Of a DNA stretch of 33,885 bases, positions 16,249 to 25,359 are shown one piece after another. Every line of letters begins with the position of its first letter. The first letter of the stretch is position 1. Origin of the DNA: Pseudomonadales bacterium (lineage in GTDB: Bacteria; Pseudomonadota; Gammaproteobacteria; Pseudomonadales; Azotimanducaceae); the NCBI GenBank assembly GCA_016779565.1, contig JADHNJ010000028.1, positions 1 to 33,885 on the forward strand. Direction: 5' to 3'. The position numbers and the translations under genes were made by a program. The notes under the pieces were generated by a model, which was not told the DNA's origin, made no database searches, and saw nothing but the letters and a program-made list of their open reading frames with translations.

Positions 16249-18026
16249 GTTTTCTCGCGGAGTTTCACTTTGTTCGTCCCTTTTGGCTTTTAGCATTGAT
16301 ACCTGCCATTTTTTTTAGCTACTTTTTATTTCGCCGTCTCGCCAAGTTCTCTGCTTGGCAATCAGCTATCGACCCGGAATTAATCCCAGCGCTCTTGGTC
16401 AAGCCCAGTCAGCGGCCGACGATGAATCCTCTGCCTATACTAGTTGCTACCTGGATAATCTCCATCGTGGCCCTCGCCGGGCCCACCTGGGAAAAAATCC
16501 CACAGCCTATCGTCGAGCGAGAGGATGCTCTGGTCATTATTCTCGATCTAACTTGGTCTATGTATGCCGGAGACGAGACGCCGAATCGATTGGTAAATGC
16601 TAAGCGCAAGATCCAAGACATACTCAAAGCGCGCGCGGAAGGGGTGACAGCCCTCATCGTTTTCTCTGGCGATGCGCATGCCGTCTCGCCACTGACGGAC
16701 GATACCAAAACCATTCTGGCATTACTGCCATCCCTAGGCCCTGAAATTATGCCTGCACCAGGATCTCGCCTAGCGCCTGCCCTCAACATCGCTAAGAATC
16801 TTTTCCAGGACGCTGGCGTTGCAACCGGCCAGATACTCATTATCACAGATGAAATTCGTGATCCTGAGGCGTCACTTGCCGCGGCTCGGGCGCTCGGTAG
16901 TCAATATGTTTTATCCATTATGGTGGCGGGCACCGATGCAGGAGCCCCTATTAAACTTCCTGTCTCGATGGGAGAAACCTTCTTAAAAGACGATTCAGGC
17001 AGTTTGATTATTCCTAAGGTTGAGTTTGATGCACTGACAAGATTTGCCAAGGCCATCGGAGCCAACTTATCCAGACTGGACTTGTTACAGGACGATCTGG
17101 CCCCCTTTTTAGAGCCGCCCACAGCCTTTGGGGAAAACTTCAGAGTCGTCGACCGAGACTTTGATCTCTGGCGGGAATTTGGCCCCTATCTCATTTGGCT
17201 GCTGGTACCCCTAGTTATCGCAGGCTTTCGTCGCGGCTGGCTTTGGATGCTCCCCATATTCATTTTCATCCCCCCAGAACCCGCCCAGGCAAATCTTTGG
17301 CAGGACCTCTGGGCGACAAAAGATCAGCAGGGGCAAGCCCTTATGGATGCCGGTGAACCCGCGGAGGCTGCAACACGCTTCGAGGATCAATCTTGGCAAA
17401 GTGCAGCCCATTACCGCAGCGAAAATTACGAAGCAGCTGCCAAAGGTTTCGCAAGACAAAATACCGCCGATGACCACTACAATCGTGGCAACGCGTTAGC
17501 GAAGGCTGGTGATCTCTCTGCCGCCGTTGAGGCTTATACCCAGTCTCTTGAAATCAACCCGAGCGACGAAGACGCGGCTTTTAACAAGGCGCTTGTCGAA
17601 CAGCTGCTGGAACAACAGTCCCAAGAAGATCAATCCTCCCAATCTGATGAAGGTGAAGAAGGTAACGATCAAGATCAGACGGATGAAAGCCAATCTGGCC
17701 AAAATCAAAACGGCGAAGATGAAGAAACCTCGAAGGACGAGTCCCAAAGCCAGGCGAATGCTGATGAGGAGACCCAAGACGACGCTGCACAAGAACAGCA
17801 GCAATCGGCTGAAGAAACCACCGAAGATGAAAACGAAAGCGAAGAAACCAACGAAATCGACCCGTCCGAGGCGCTCAGTCAGGAAGAATCACAAGCCCTT
17901 GATCAGTGGCTAAAACGGGTCCCTGATGACCCCGGCGGTTTATTGCGACGAAAATTTGAACAGCAATTCGAAGAGCGCGTTCGGCAAGGTGACATTACAC
18001 GGGAAGATTTTGAGAGGAATTGGTAA
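16245..18026 (+). CDS. VWA-TPR membrane protein (BatB/BatC fusion type)
   Basis: A 593-residue protein. Order: two membrane helices (about 12-30, 64-80), a VWA domain (95-290), helices at about 314-344, a TPR region (385-452, with HYNRGNALAKAGDLSAAVEA), a very acidic, glutamine-rich linker (456-548) and a conserved-looking C-terminus WLKRVPDDPGGLLRRKFEQQ (555-574). The metal motif is D101-L-T103-W-S105, with threonine where serine is usual, and ITDEI replaces TDG, so metal binding may be altered. BatB and BatC are separate proteins in other phyla and joined here. It starts in an ATGA overlap and ends in a TAATG overlap with batD. Confidence 0.9.
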   Translation: MSFLAEFHFVRPFWLLALIPAIFFSYFLFRRLAKFSAWQSAIDPELIPALLVKPSQRPTMNPLPILVATWIISIVALAGPTWEKIPQPIVEREDALVIILDLTWSMYAGDETPNRLVNAKRKIQDILKARAEGVTALIVFSGDAHAVSPLTDDTKTILALLPSLGPEIMPAPGSRLAPALNIAKNLFQDAGVATGQILIITDEIRDPEASLAAARALGSQYVLSIMVAGTDAGAPIKLPVSMGETFLKDDSGSLIIPKVEFDALTRFAKAIGANLSRLDLLQDDLAPFLEPPTAFGENFRVVDRDFDLWREFGPYLIWLLVPLVIAGFRRGWLWMLPIFIFIPPEPAQANLWQDLWATKDQQGQALMDAGEPAEAATRFEDQSWQSAAHYRSENYEAAAKGFARQNTADDHYNRGNALAKAGDLSAAVEAYTQSLEINPSDEDAAFNKALVEQLLEQQSQEDQSSQSDEGEEGNDQDQTDESQSGQNQNGEDEETSKDESQSQANADEETQDDAAQEQQQSAEETTEDENESEETNEIDPSEALSQEESQALDQWLKRVPDDPGGLLRRKFEQQFEERVRQGDITREDFERNW

Positions 18027-19687
18027 TGCTTTTACGAATCGGCTTACTATTTGCGCTGTTTGCGTTCACTCATGTCTCAGCAGAGGCCGCAGTCACGGCA
18101 ACCGTCGACCGCAATCAAATCAGTGAATTCGACCTCTTGACCCTGACCATTCGAGTCACCGACCGAACCAACGTAGAACCGGATTGGCGACCGCTTGAAA
18201 AAGATTTTGCTGTGGTCAATCAACAGTCCCAACAAAATTCCTCAATATCGCTCATCAATGGTCGGCAAACCGCCCGGTCTTATGTGGATTATCAATTTAC
18301 ACTAAGACCTAAGCGTCAGGGCGCTTTATCTATTCCGGCTATCACCGTCGGAACAGAAAGGACCAACCCGATTACCGTCATGGTTTTGCCTCAATCCGCT
18401 GCGTTAACGAATCAAATGCGACAAATTCTATTTTTTGAGACGTTAGTTGATCGCACCGATGTTTACGTTCAAGCACAACTGCTTTATACCGTACGACTCT
18501 ACTATGCGGACTCCATATCCGGCGATTTCCCTGGCCCACCGATCCTAGACAATGCCGTTGTTGAAATCATCGAAAACGAAAAACGCTTTGAAACTATCGT
18601 CAATAATCGTCGATATTATGTACTAGAAAAGCAGTACGCCATATTCCCGCAAGCCAGTGGCACCCTTGAACTACCACCGGAGTCTTTTGTTGGCACTCGC
18701 GGTAGGGGTGGCTTGTTTTCTGCTCGAGAACGCATCAATGCGGTCTCCGAAGGTCATACGCTCCGGGTAAAACCGGTTCCTAGAGCATTTCAGGGAGACT
18801 CTTGGCTCCCAGCTAAGACTTTGACGCTCGAGACGACGCTCAATAGACCTGATTCACCTTTGGTTGTCGGCGATGCCATTAATCAAGTCATCACGGTACG
18901 CGCAACCGGAATCACTGGCGCTTTGCTACCACAATTGGCCTATCCCGATAACGATCGCGCGCGCATTTATATCGACCAACCCGTAATAGAGGAGTTCGCA
19001 ACTGCCCAAACAGGCATCACGGCAGAATCGGTGACAACCATCGGCATCGTACCAACCGCTGAGGGCACGCTGTCTTTGCCGCCGCTTAGCATCTACTGGT
19101 GGGACACTGAATCCGACCAACAACGGATAGCGACCTTAGACGAGCTCGACCTCGCAATCGGAGCATCTCGCATCAATAACGAGCCACTAGTACAAGCCCC
19201 CCCTGCCCAAGAGATCGACGTCGCAACTGCCAACGCCGCTTTGGAATCACAATTACAAACCCTGATGTGGCTTGTTGCATCGCTATTCGTTGCTTGGGTT
19301 TTGACATTTGCGGCCTGGTTACGGGCTAAAAGACCCAAGCGGCCAGCCAGGACGCGTCCCAAGCCCCCGACCTACGACCTGAGACGATTAAATCAAGCGC
19401 TTAAACGCAAAGATGCTCAACAAACTCTGCAAGAACTTCAATTTTGGCGCCAACATTACTACCCAGACACACACGCTCTGGCGGAGCTCACAGCCATTGA
19501 GCCTGCGCTCAAACCCATTTTAGCTGCGCTAGAATCCGCTCAGTATCGCCCTGCCGGAGCCCAATCAAATTGGGATCCCAATACCTTACAAATGCTCCTT
19601 GAAAGATTATCGGTTCGGCCCATAAAACCCAATAACAAGCGGACCCGCCAGACTGGGTTGGATGCCTCCTTAAACCCTTCCTTCTAG
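18026..19687 (+). CDS. batD: BatD-like periplasmic/membrane protein
   Basis: A 553-residue protein. A signal peptide (residues 1-about 21, MLLRIGLLFALFAFTHVSAE) is followed by beta-rich Ig-like domains in the periplasm (about 22-400), one membrane helix (about 413-431, WLVASLFVAWVLTFAAWL) and a basic cytoplasmic tail. This is the BatD ('oxygen tolerance') layout. It closes the MoxR/Bat operon and probably binds the VWA proteins outside the membrane. Start ATG 18026 overlaps the previous stop by one base, with GAGAGGAA 6 nt upstream. pepN converges 39 bp after the stop, with no clear terminator between. Confidence 0.88.
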   Translation: MLLRIGLLFALFAFTHVSAEAAVTATVDRNQISEFDLLTLTIRVTDRTNVEPDWRPLEKDFAVVNQQSQQNSSISLINGRQTARSYVDYQFTLRPKRQGALSIPAITVGTERTNPITVMVLPQSAALTNQMRQILFFETLVDRTDVYVQAQLLYTVRLYYADSISGDFPGPPILDNAVVEIIENEKRFETIVNNRRYYVLEKQYAIFPQASGTLELPPESFVGTRGRGGLFSARERINAVSEGHTLRVKPVPRAFQGDSWLPAKTLTLETTLNRPDSPLVVGDAINQVITVRATGITGALLPQLAYPDNDRARIYIDQPVIEEFATAQTGITAESVTTIGIVPTAEGTLSLPPLSIYWWDTESDQQRIATLDELDLAIGASRINNEPLVQAPPAQEIDVATANAALESQLQTLMWLVASLFVAWVLTFAAWLRAKRPKRPARTRPKPPTYDLRRLNQALKRKDAQQTLQELQFWRQHYYPDTHALAELTAIEPALKPILAALESAQYRPAGAQSNWDPNTLQMLLERLSVRPIKPNNKRTRQTGLDASLNPSF

Positions 19688-19726
19688 GCAGCTCATTAGC
19701 TCTGTCATCGCCGATTTCGCCATTGA

Positions 19727-22405
19727 TCAGGCCAGAGATTTAGTGACCACCTCATACACATCTGACGACAAATCCCCTGAGGCCAAGATGTCACGCAAGG
19801 CCGCTTGCATTTGCTCGCCATACTGAGGCGCAAATTTACGCCAACCCGTTAGCGGCCCGAGCATCCTTGCGGCCATTTGTGGATTAAAGGCGTTGAGCTC
19901 GATGACCTTGTCTGCCAACAATCGATAGCCTGCGCCCCCCGTCTCATGAAACCCGCTAGGGTTTCCCATTGCGAACGACGATAAAACACTCCGCATACGA
20001 TTAGGCGTTTGCATCGAATACGCAGGATGCAACATCAAGTTTTCGGCTCGCGCTATCGCGCCTGGCCGCGTGCTGGCGGCTTGAATTGCAAACCACTGAT
20101 CGACCACCAAAGCCTCATCTGCCCAACGCTCATAAAATTCCTCAAGAATCAGCGGCCGTACGGCATCCGCCTCTGGCGCACGCGAATTTTCAATAACCCG
20201 CATCGCTGCAGCAACGTCGGTCATATTAGCTTGACGTTTAAATTGATTGACAGCCAATGACAGCGCGTCTGGGTCAGACGTCTCTGCGAGATAGGCCAAT
20301 GCGACATTTTTGATCGCCCGGCACCCGACTGACCGGCGATTAATCTCGATGTGTCCAGGCTCATCATAAGCTTCATACAAGGCTCTAAAAGTCCCTTGAT
20401 GGGCCCTTGCTAACGCGTTTCGGACCTGGTCTCTTGCGGCTATTAGCTGCAGAACATCTACCGCTTCTTGCAACTCTATCAAGTACTGTGGCGCTGGCAG
20501 CATTAACAGCAGACTGCTCATCTCTGCATCAAAAGTCGAGTCCGACTTTCCTGCTAAGGCTTCCGCCAAGTGATGGCCAACCGCATCAATTAAGTTGCTG
20601 TCGACTCGCGCCGCTTCCCCTCGAGCCAGTTGCACCTGAACCGCCTGTATTTCTGCGACCGCCAATCGCTGGCCGGCTTCCCAGCGATTAAAAGGGTCAC
20701 TGTCATGCTGACTCAGAAACGACAGCTCATGGGATGGGTAATCAACCGCTAATTTTATCGGAGCCGAGAAGCCTCGACCGACCGACAACACTGGATTCAG
20801 GCTAACGGCCTGCAGCTCAAAGGTCTGCTCGGCCTCTGTGAGAGACAATACCCGGCTAAAACCTCCTGACTCTGTTGGCGTCGCGCCCGCAAACGCGAGA
20901 TCTTTGCCATCTGGTCCGACCAAGCCGATGCTAATCGGCATATGCAGTGGCAGTTTTTCGGCCTGCCCTGGCGTTGCTGGAGTCGTTTGACTCAAGGTTA
21001 ACCGATAAACCTGAGCAGCCTCATCATAGTGACCCCTAACCTGAACAACCGGCGTACCCGCCTGATCGTACCATCGCCGAAATTGGCCTAGATCACGACC
21101 GCTTGCATCTTCCATGGCTTGCACAAAATCATCTGTTGTTACAGCCTGCCCATCATGGCGTTCAAAATAGAGGTCAGTGCCCTGACGAAATTCATCTGGA
21201 CCTAAAAGGGTGTGAATCATTCGCACCACTTCTGCGCCCTTCTCATAGACCGTAGCTGTATAGAAATTGTTAATTTCGATGAAGGAAGGTGGTCGAATGG
21301 GATGCGCCATTGGACCTGCATCTTCAGGAAATTGTGCGGCTCGCAGCACTGCAACATCTCCGACTCGGCAAACGCCTCGGGACCACCTGTCCGCTGAAAA
21401 CTGTTGATCCCTTAAAACGGTAAAGCCTTCTTTTAGACTGAGCTGAAACCAATCACGACAGGTAACGCGATTCCCTGACCAATTATGAAAGTACTCATGA
21501 GCGACGACGGACTCAACCCGTTGAAAACCTGCATCGGTGGTCGTATCTGGGTGCGCCAAAACACAAGATGTATTAAAGATATTTAGCCCTTTATTCTCCA
21601 TCGCGCCCATGTTGAAGCTTTCAACCGCGACAATCATAAAGATGTCTAAATCGTATTCGCGGCCATAGACCGTCTCGTCCCAACGCATGGAAGCCTTCAA
21701 ACTCGCCATGGCAAAATCGACCTGCCTGATATTGTGGGCTTCGGTGTATATCTGCAGGGTGACTCGCCGACCCGACTGGGTGATAAATTCATCTTCGATA
21801 TGGGCGAGATCACCGGCGACTAACGCAAACAAATATGCCGGCTTCTTGAAAGGGTCACGCCAAGTTACCGAATGTCGGTCACCCTCCGTCTTTTGGTCCA
21901 CCGAATTACCATTGGATAGTAATATCGGATATTGCTGTCGATCGGCTTCTATTGTGGTCTCAAAAGTCGACATCACATCTGGCCGATCTAGATACCAGGT
22001 GATATTGCGAAACCCCTCAGCTTCGCATTGGGTACACAGCATATCGCCGGATTGATACAAGCCAGACAGCGCCAAATTGTCACCGGGCCTAATGACGACT
22101 TCAGTTTCTATGACAAAATGATTCGGTAGATCGGCAATCGTAAGACTATCTTCATTTAACTGATATTCGTTGTTCAGCAAGGCTCGACCATCAATCTCGA
22201 CACGCTGAGTCTGCAAGAGAGGTCCACCATTTAACACCAGCGCCCCATCTTGACGCTTCGATTCTGGATTCCGTCGCATAGAGAGCTGACTCGTGACGCG
22301 AGTTTGTTCTCCCTCGATAGACACCTTCAAAACAGTCGTATCAATCAAAAATTCTGACACTTGGTAGTCTTTTAGATAGATTGCTGCTGGTTGCCCGTCT
22401 TTCAT
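19727..22405 (-). CDS. pepN: Aminopeptidase N (M1 family)
   Basis: An 892-residue zinc peptidase that removes N-terminal residues in the cytoplasm and works late in protein turnover. The exopeptidase motif GAMEN is at 267-271, and the zinc site is H303-E304-Y-F-H307 with E326 18 residues on (SLKEGFTV). It is 20-odd residues longer than E. coli PepN (870), otherwise colinear in the parts I can align. GAGGG lies about 10 nt before the ATG. It is divergent from DUF2797, with 173 bp between starts, a pairing I recall from Pseudomonas. It converges on batD. Confidence 0.96.
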   Translation of the reverse strand: MKDGQPAAIYLKDYQVSEFLIDTTVLKVSIEGEQTRVTSQLSMRRNPESKRQDGALVLNGGPLLQTQRVEIDGRALLNNEYQLNEDSLTIADLPNHFVIETEVVIRPGDNLALSGLYQSGDMLCTQCEAEGFRNITWYLDRPDVMSTFETTIEADRQQYPILLSNGNSVDQKTEGDRHSVTWRDPFKKPAYLFALVAGDLAHIEDEFITQSGRRVTLQIYTEAHNIRQVDFAMASLKASMRWDETVYGREYDLDIFMIVAVESFNMGAMENKGLNIFNTSCVLAHPDTTTDAGFQRVESVVAHEYFHNWSGNRVTCRDWFQLSLKEGFTVLRDQQFSADRWSRGVCRVGDVAVLRAAQFPEDAGPMAHPIRPPSFIEINNFYTATVYEKGAEVVRMIHTLLGPDEFRQGTDLYFERHDGQAVTTDDFVQAMEDASGRDLGQFRRWYDQAGTPVVQVRGHYDEAAQVYRLTLSQTTPATPGQAEKLPLHMPISIGLVGPDGKDLAFAGATPTESGGFSRVLSLTEAEQTFELQAVSLNPVLSVGRGFSAPIKLAVDYPSHELSFLSQHDSDPFNRWEAGQRLAVAEIQAVQVQLARGEAARVDSNLIDAVGHHLAEALAGKSDSTFDAEMSSLLLMLPAPQYLIELQEAVDVLQLIAARDQVRNALARAHQGTFRALYEAYDEPGHIEINRRSVGCRAIKNVALAYLAETSDPDALSLAVNQFKRQANMTDVAAAMRVIENSRAPEADAVRPLILEEFYERWADEALVVDQWFAIQAASTRPGAIARAENLMLHPAYSMQTPNRMRSVLSSFAMGNPSGFHETGGAGYRLLADKVIELNAFNPQMAARMLGPLTGWRKFAPQYGEQMQAALRDILASGDLSSDVYEVVTKSLA

Positions 22406-22578
22406 ATTGCAGTTCCCTCAATGGATCTAATGTCGTCGTCAAAACTGAGCGTAACTGTGTCTTAGCGAACGCCCAATCTTTTGACTATTCTACCTGATGC
22501 ACGAACCACCTCCAGCGCTAGCAAACCTAGTCTTTGATTATCCGTCAATCCACCTAGCTTTTCTGCTAGCATGCTCCC

Positions 22579-23394
22579 ATGCAAGGACAACTCTCGAAAA
22601 TGACCTGTGAGCCCGGTGACGTCGTGACCTACGCGCTTCACCTTGGCAACGACGTGATCCCGATGAACCCACTCATAGGAAAAACCATCAAGCTCGAGTT
22701 CGAGCAAAAAATTGTCTGTCAGCATTGCGGTAGGGTCACTAAGAAAAGCTTTTCTCAAGGTTACTGCTACCCCTGCTTTCAATCATTAGCCTCCTGTGAT
22801 TTGTGCATCATGAGCCCTGATCGCTGCCACTTTCATTTGGGAACTTGCCGGGATGAAGACTTTGCTGCTCAATTTTGTATGCAGCCGCATCGGGTCTACC
22901 TGGCCAATTCCACAGCGCTTAAGGTTGGCATTACCCGGGCTGAAAATCTGCCAACCCGTTGGCTAGATCAAGGCGCGACCCAAGGCATGGTCATTATGAC
23001 GGCCTCGACCCGCCGACAATCTGGCCTTATCGAGGCGGCGCTCAAGGCCCACGTGAGCGATCGCACCCAATGGCAGCGCATGCTCAAAGGTCCTGGCGAG
23101 ACCATTGACTTAAAGGCTGAACGAGATCGCTTGTTGGGTCTCGCCGCTGATGCCATAGACGCCATAGCCGCAGCCGCTGGGCCTGGCGAGATTGCTGTTG
23201 CAAATTCTGCCGAACCCCTAGCGTTTGATTACCCGGTTTTGCAGTATCCAGAGAAGGTGAAGTCTCACAATCTTGAGAAGCTTCCGGTTTTAGAGGGTAC
23301 TTTGGTCGGCATCAAAGGCCAGTACCTAATTTTAGATCACACCGTGATCAATGTGCGTAAATATACTGGCTATCAAGTCAAACTCACGGCTTAG
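22579..23394 (+). CDS. DUF2797 cysteine-rich protein
   Basis: A 271-residue protein of unknown function, the family's usual size. A first zinc-ribbon-like set is C47-x2-C50...C63-x2-C66 (CQHCGRVTKKSFSQGYCYPC). A second set is C73-x2-C76...C83...C90. The stretch VYLANSTALKVGITR (106-120) followed by RWLDQGA (127-133) looks like a GIY-YIG nuclease core, an inference from pattern only. The C-terminal GTLVGIKGQYLILDHTVINVRKYTGY is highly conserved in homologues I recall. I kept the ATG at 22579 because homologues also have a short 'LxKM' lead-in. It lacks a good ribosome site. Its end overlaps glpG tail-to-tail by 11 bp. Confidence 0.85.
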   Translation: MQGQLSKMTCEPGDVVTYALHLGNDVIPMNPLIGKTIKLEFEQKIVCQHCGRVTKKSFSQGYCYPCFQSLASCDLCIMSPDRCHFHLGTCRDEDFAAQFCMQPHRVYLANSTALKVGITRAENLPTRWLDQGATQGMVIMTASTRRQSGLIEAALKAHVSDRTQWQRMLKGPGETIDLKAERDRLLGLAADAIDAIAAAAGPGEIAVANSAEPLAFDYPVLQYPEKVKSHNLEKLPVLEGTLVGIKGQYLILDHTVINVRKYTGYQVKLTA

Positions 23395-24259
23395 TTGCTA
23401 TCCATCGCGACCACTGAATGACGCCTAGGCCGACAATTGCGCCTGCCAAAAGCCCGCCCAGATGTGCACCGTTGGCGAGAGCGCCAAGCCCCAAAAGGTC
23501 TAGAAGGCCGGAAAAACCCAATAGCAGAAACCCAATCATGACCCAGTACGCTGCAGGCGCAAGCCCAATCCGAGCCCTGGGGTTCAAATAGTCCCAAACC
23601 ATACAGTACCCTAAGTAGCCAAAAACAACCCCAGACATACCCCCGAACAACGATGGTCCCGATAGCCCAAGTTGCACTAGATTAGCCGAGATAGCCGTGG
23701 CAAAAGTCAGAGACAGAAAACGCATCCTGCCATGTAAATGTTCTACTCGGCGTCCGAGCTCCCAAACCCAAAGCATATTAAAGGCAAGATGAAGCCAACT
23801 GAAATGCAGTAACGCCGGTGCGATAAGGCGCCAATATTCTTGGCGACCAAAGGTCTCGCTGACCGGCTCAAAGATGAGATATCCTCCAACGATGGAGTAA
23901 GGGGTAGCCGTTAATGCCTGGATCAGCCCCGATAAACTTCCTGAGGCGGCATTTAAGCCTACCCATACCATCAGCACGTTCAACACAATAAGCCCAATCG
24001 TCAAAGGGAATTGTCTCACGTTAGCCCTGAATCGGCCGACCGGTCCGGTGACCCCAGCGTCCGAATTCCCCGCATTGGCTTGCCAAGCTTGAAAGTGCGC
24101 GATTACCGTTTCCGGGTCATTGTCTTCGGGCACCCACACCACCTGGTAGACCCCTTCTAAGGTGATTTTATGAGCAATACCCTCAGTCGCTAGCTGCCTA
24201 GAAAACTCGCTAAGGTCAAGATTGGCTGGTAATTGCAGTGCCAGGTGGAACGCTTTCAT
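23384..24259 (-). CDS. glpG: Rhomboid intramembrane serine protease
   Basis: A 291-residue GlpG-type rhomboid. Residues 1-60 form the small cytoplasmic domain found in E. coli GlpG (FHLALQLPANLDLSEF...). Six or more membrane helices follow. The catalytic dyad is S209 (FGGMSGVVFG) and H266 (NGAHLGGLLAG), and H157/N161 (HLAFN) form the oxyanion region. It cuts membrane proteins within the bilayer. In enterobacteria it takes part in quality control. The frame is open to 24340, but that overlaps the divergent xdhC. The ATG at 24257-24259 gives the GlpG N-terminus. A promoter is proposed at 24282-24310. Confidence 0.92.
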   Translation of the reverse strand: MKAFHLALQLPANLDLSEFSRQLATEGIAHKITLEGVYQVVWVPEDNDPETVIAHFQAWQANAGNSDAGVTGPVGRFRANVRQFPLTIGLIVLNVLMVWVGLNAASGSLSGLIQALTATPYSIVGGYLIFEPVSETFGRQEYWRLIAPALLHFSWLHLAFNMLWVWELGRRVEHLHGRMRFLSLTFATAISANLVQLGLSGPSLFGGMSGVVFGYLGYCMVWDYLNPRARIGLAPAAYWVMIGFLLLGFSGLLDLLGLGALANGAHLGGLLAGAIVGLGVIQWSRWIATKP

Positions 24260-24281
24260 TGCCCGACGAATCTCCCATGCG

Positions 24282-24310
24282 AATAAAAATGATGTACACT
24301 CGCGGTTCAA
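24282..24310 (-). promoter_or_regulatory. Candidate glpG promoter
   Basis: Leftward: TTGAAC (24310-24305), a 17-nt spacer and TTTATT (24287-24282). Each hexamer has four of six consensus bases. It lies just upstream of the chosen glpG start. Confidence 0.35.
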
Positions 24311-24333
24311 TCCTATTCTAACCTTAAACCCCG

Positions 24334-25356
24334 ATGGCAATGGAAAACGCGGATCAACAAGTACTTCGTGAATTAGCTCAGTGGATATCTGAGGGTCTTC
24401 CGAGCTGGCTGTGTACCGTCGTCAAAACTTGGGGTTCATCACCCAGGCCGATTGGTTCTCTGCTCGCCTGTAACAGTTTGGGTCACATCAAGGGTTCTCT
24501 CTCAGGCGGTTGTATCGAAGACGATTTATTAGAAAAACTGCAACAAGGGCAACTGGCAAAATCTGGGCCCGAGGTTTTAGTCTACGGTGTTAGCCAAGCC
24601 GAGACTGAACGCTTTGGTTTGCCCTGCGGTGGTCAATTGCATATCGTCATAGAACCCTTTATTGACCAAACCCATCTGGCTTCGATTCAGAGCATCCTCG
24701 ACCGTATTGACGAGCGAGGCTGCATAGAGCGCACCTTAGATCTCGCCTCAGGAGACATGTCGCTTAAAATTACCGAACGATTTAAACACCTTCATTTTGA
24801 AGGCGAGTTCAGTAATGCAGCGGCAGTAGGAGATAAAACGCTTACCCAGACTTTTGGACCCAGGCATCAGCTGTTTTTAATTGGCTGCGGGCAAGTCTCT
24901 CAGTATCTCGCTGAAATGGCCAAAGCCCTAGACTATCATGTCATCGTTTGCGACCCGAGACCGCACCTCATGGAGCAATGGCCTATCGAGGGTGTGCAAC
25001 TGATCACCAGCTACCCAGACGATGCGATACGGGCGGAGGCAGCCGATGCTCTGTCTGCCGTCATTGCGCTGACCCATGACCCGAGAATCGATGATATGGG
25101 GCTGATGGAAGCTTTCAATACTGATGCTTACTTTATCGGCGCCATGGGATCAACGAGAACCTCTGCTAATCGACGCGCAAGACTGCGAGAGCTCGATATT
25201 AGTGAAGCGGCCATTGCCCGCCTGCATGCGCCGGTGGGGTTGCCTATCGGTAGCAAAACCCCAGCAGAAATTGCCGTTGCGATCCTTGCACAATTGACGG
25301 CACTGCGAAGTTCAGCCGGGGCAAAAGTCCAAGCTGATTTTCGTGCTGCGTCCTAA
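24334..25356 (+). CDS. XdhC/CoxI-family molybdoenzyme maturation factor
   Basis: A 340-residue protein. The N-terminal XdhC domain has TWGSSPRPIGS and GSLSGGCIEDDLLE. The C-terminal Rossmann-like domain has FLIGCGQVSQYLAEMA, IVCDPR and FIGAMGSTRTSANRRARL. XdhC binds molybdenum cofactor and helps sulfurate it and load it into xanthine dehydrogenase-type hydroxylases. No hydroxylase subunit is in the window. Two in-frame ATGs (24334, 24340) are possible starts, and neither has a clear ribosome site. The next gene starts 3 or 9 bp after its stop, so the two are probably an operon. Confidence 0.9.
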   Translation: MAMENADQQVLRELAQWISEGLPSWLCTVVKTWGSSPRPIGSLLACNSLGHIKGSLSGGCIEDDLLEKLQQGQLAKSGPEVLVYGVSQAETERFGLPCGGQLHIVIEPFIDQTHLASIQSILDRIDERGCIERTLDLASGDMSLKITERFKHLHFEGEFSNAAAVGDKTLTQTFGPRHQLFLIGCGQVSQYLAEMAKALDYHVIVCDPRPHLMEQWPIEGVQLITSYPDDAIRAEAADALSAVIALTHDPRIDDMGLMEAFNTDAYFIGAMGSTRTSANRRARLRELDISEAAIARLHAPVGLPIGSKTPAEIAVAILAQLTALRSSAGAKVQADFRAAS

Positions 25357-25359
25357 ATC

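Noticed and set aside
16409-16846. 145-codon minus-strand frame inside the VWA-TPR gene
   Set aside because: Shadow of the VWA coding sequence, with no start signal and low-complexity Ser/Arg content.
17509-17913. 134-codon lysine-rich frame on the plus strand
   Set aside because: It is the shifted reading of the acidic Asp/Glu/Gln-rich linker of the VWA-TPR gene (GAA/GAT repeats read as AAG/ATG). No start signal of its own.
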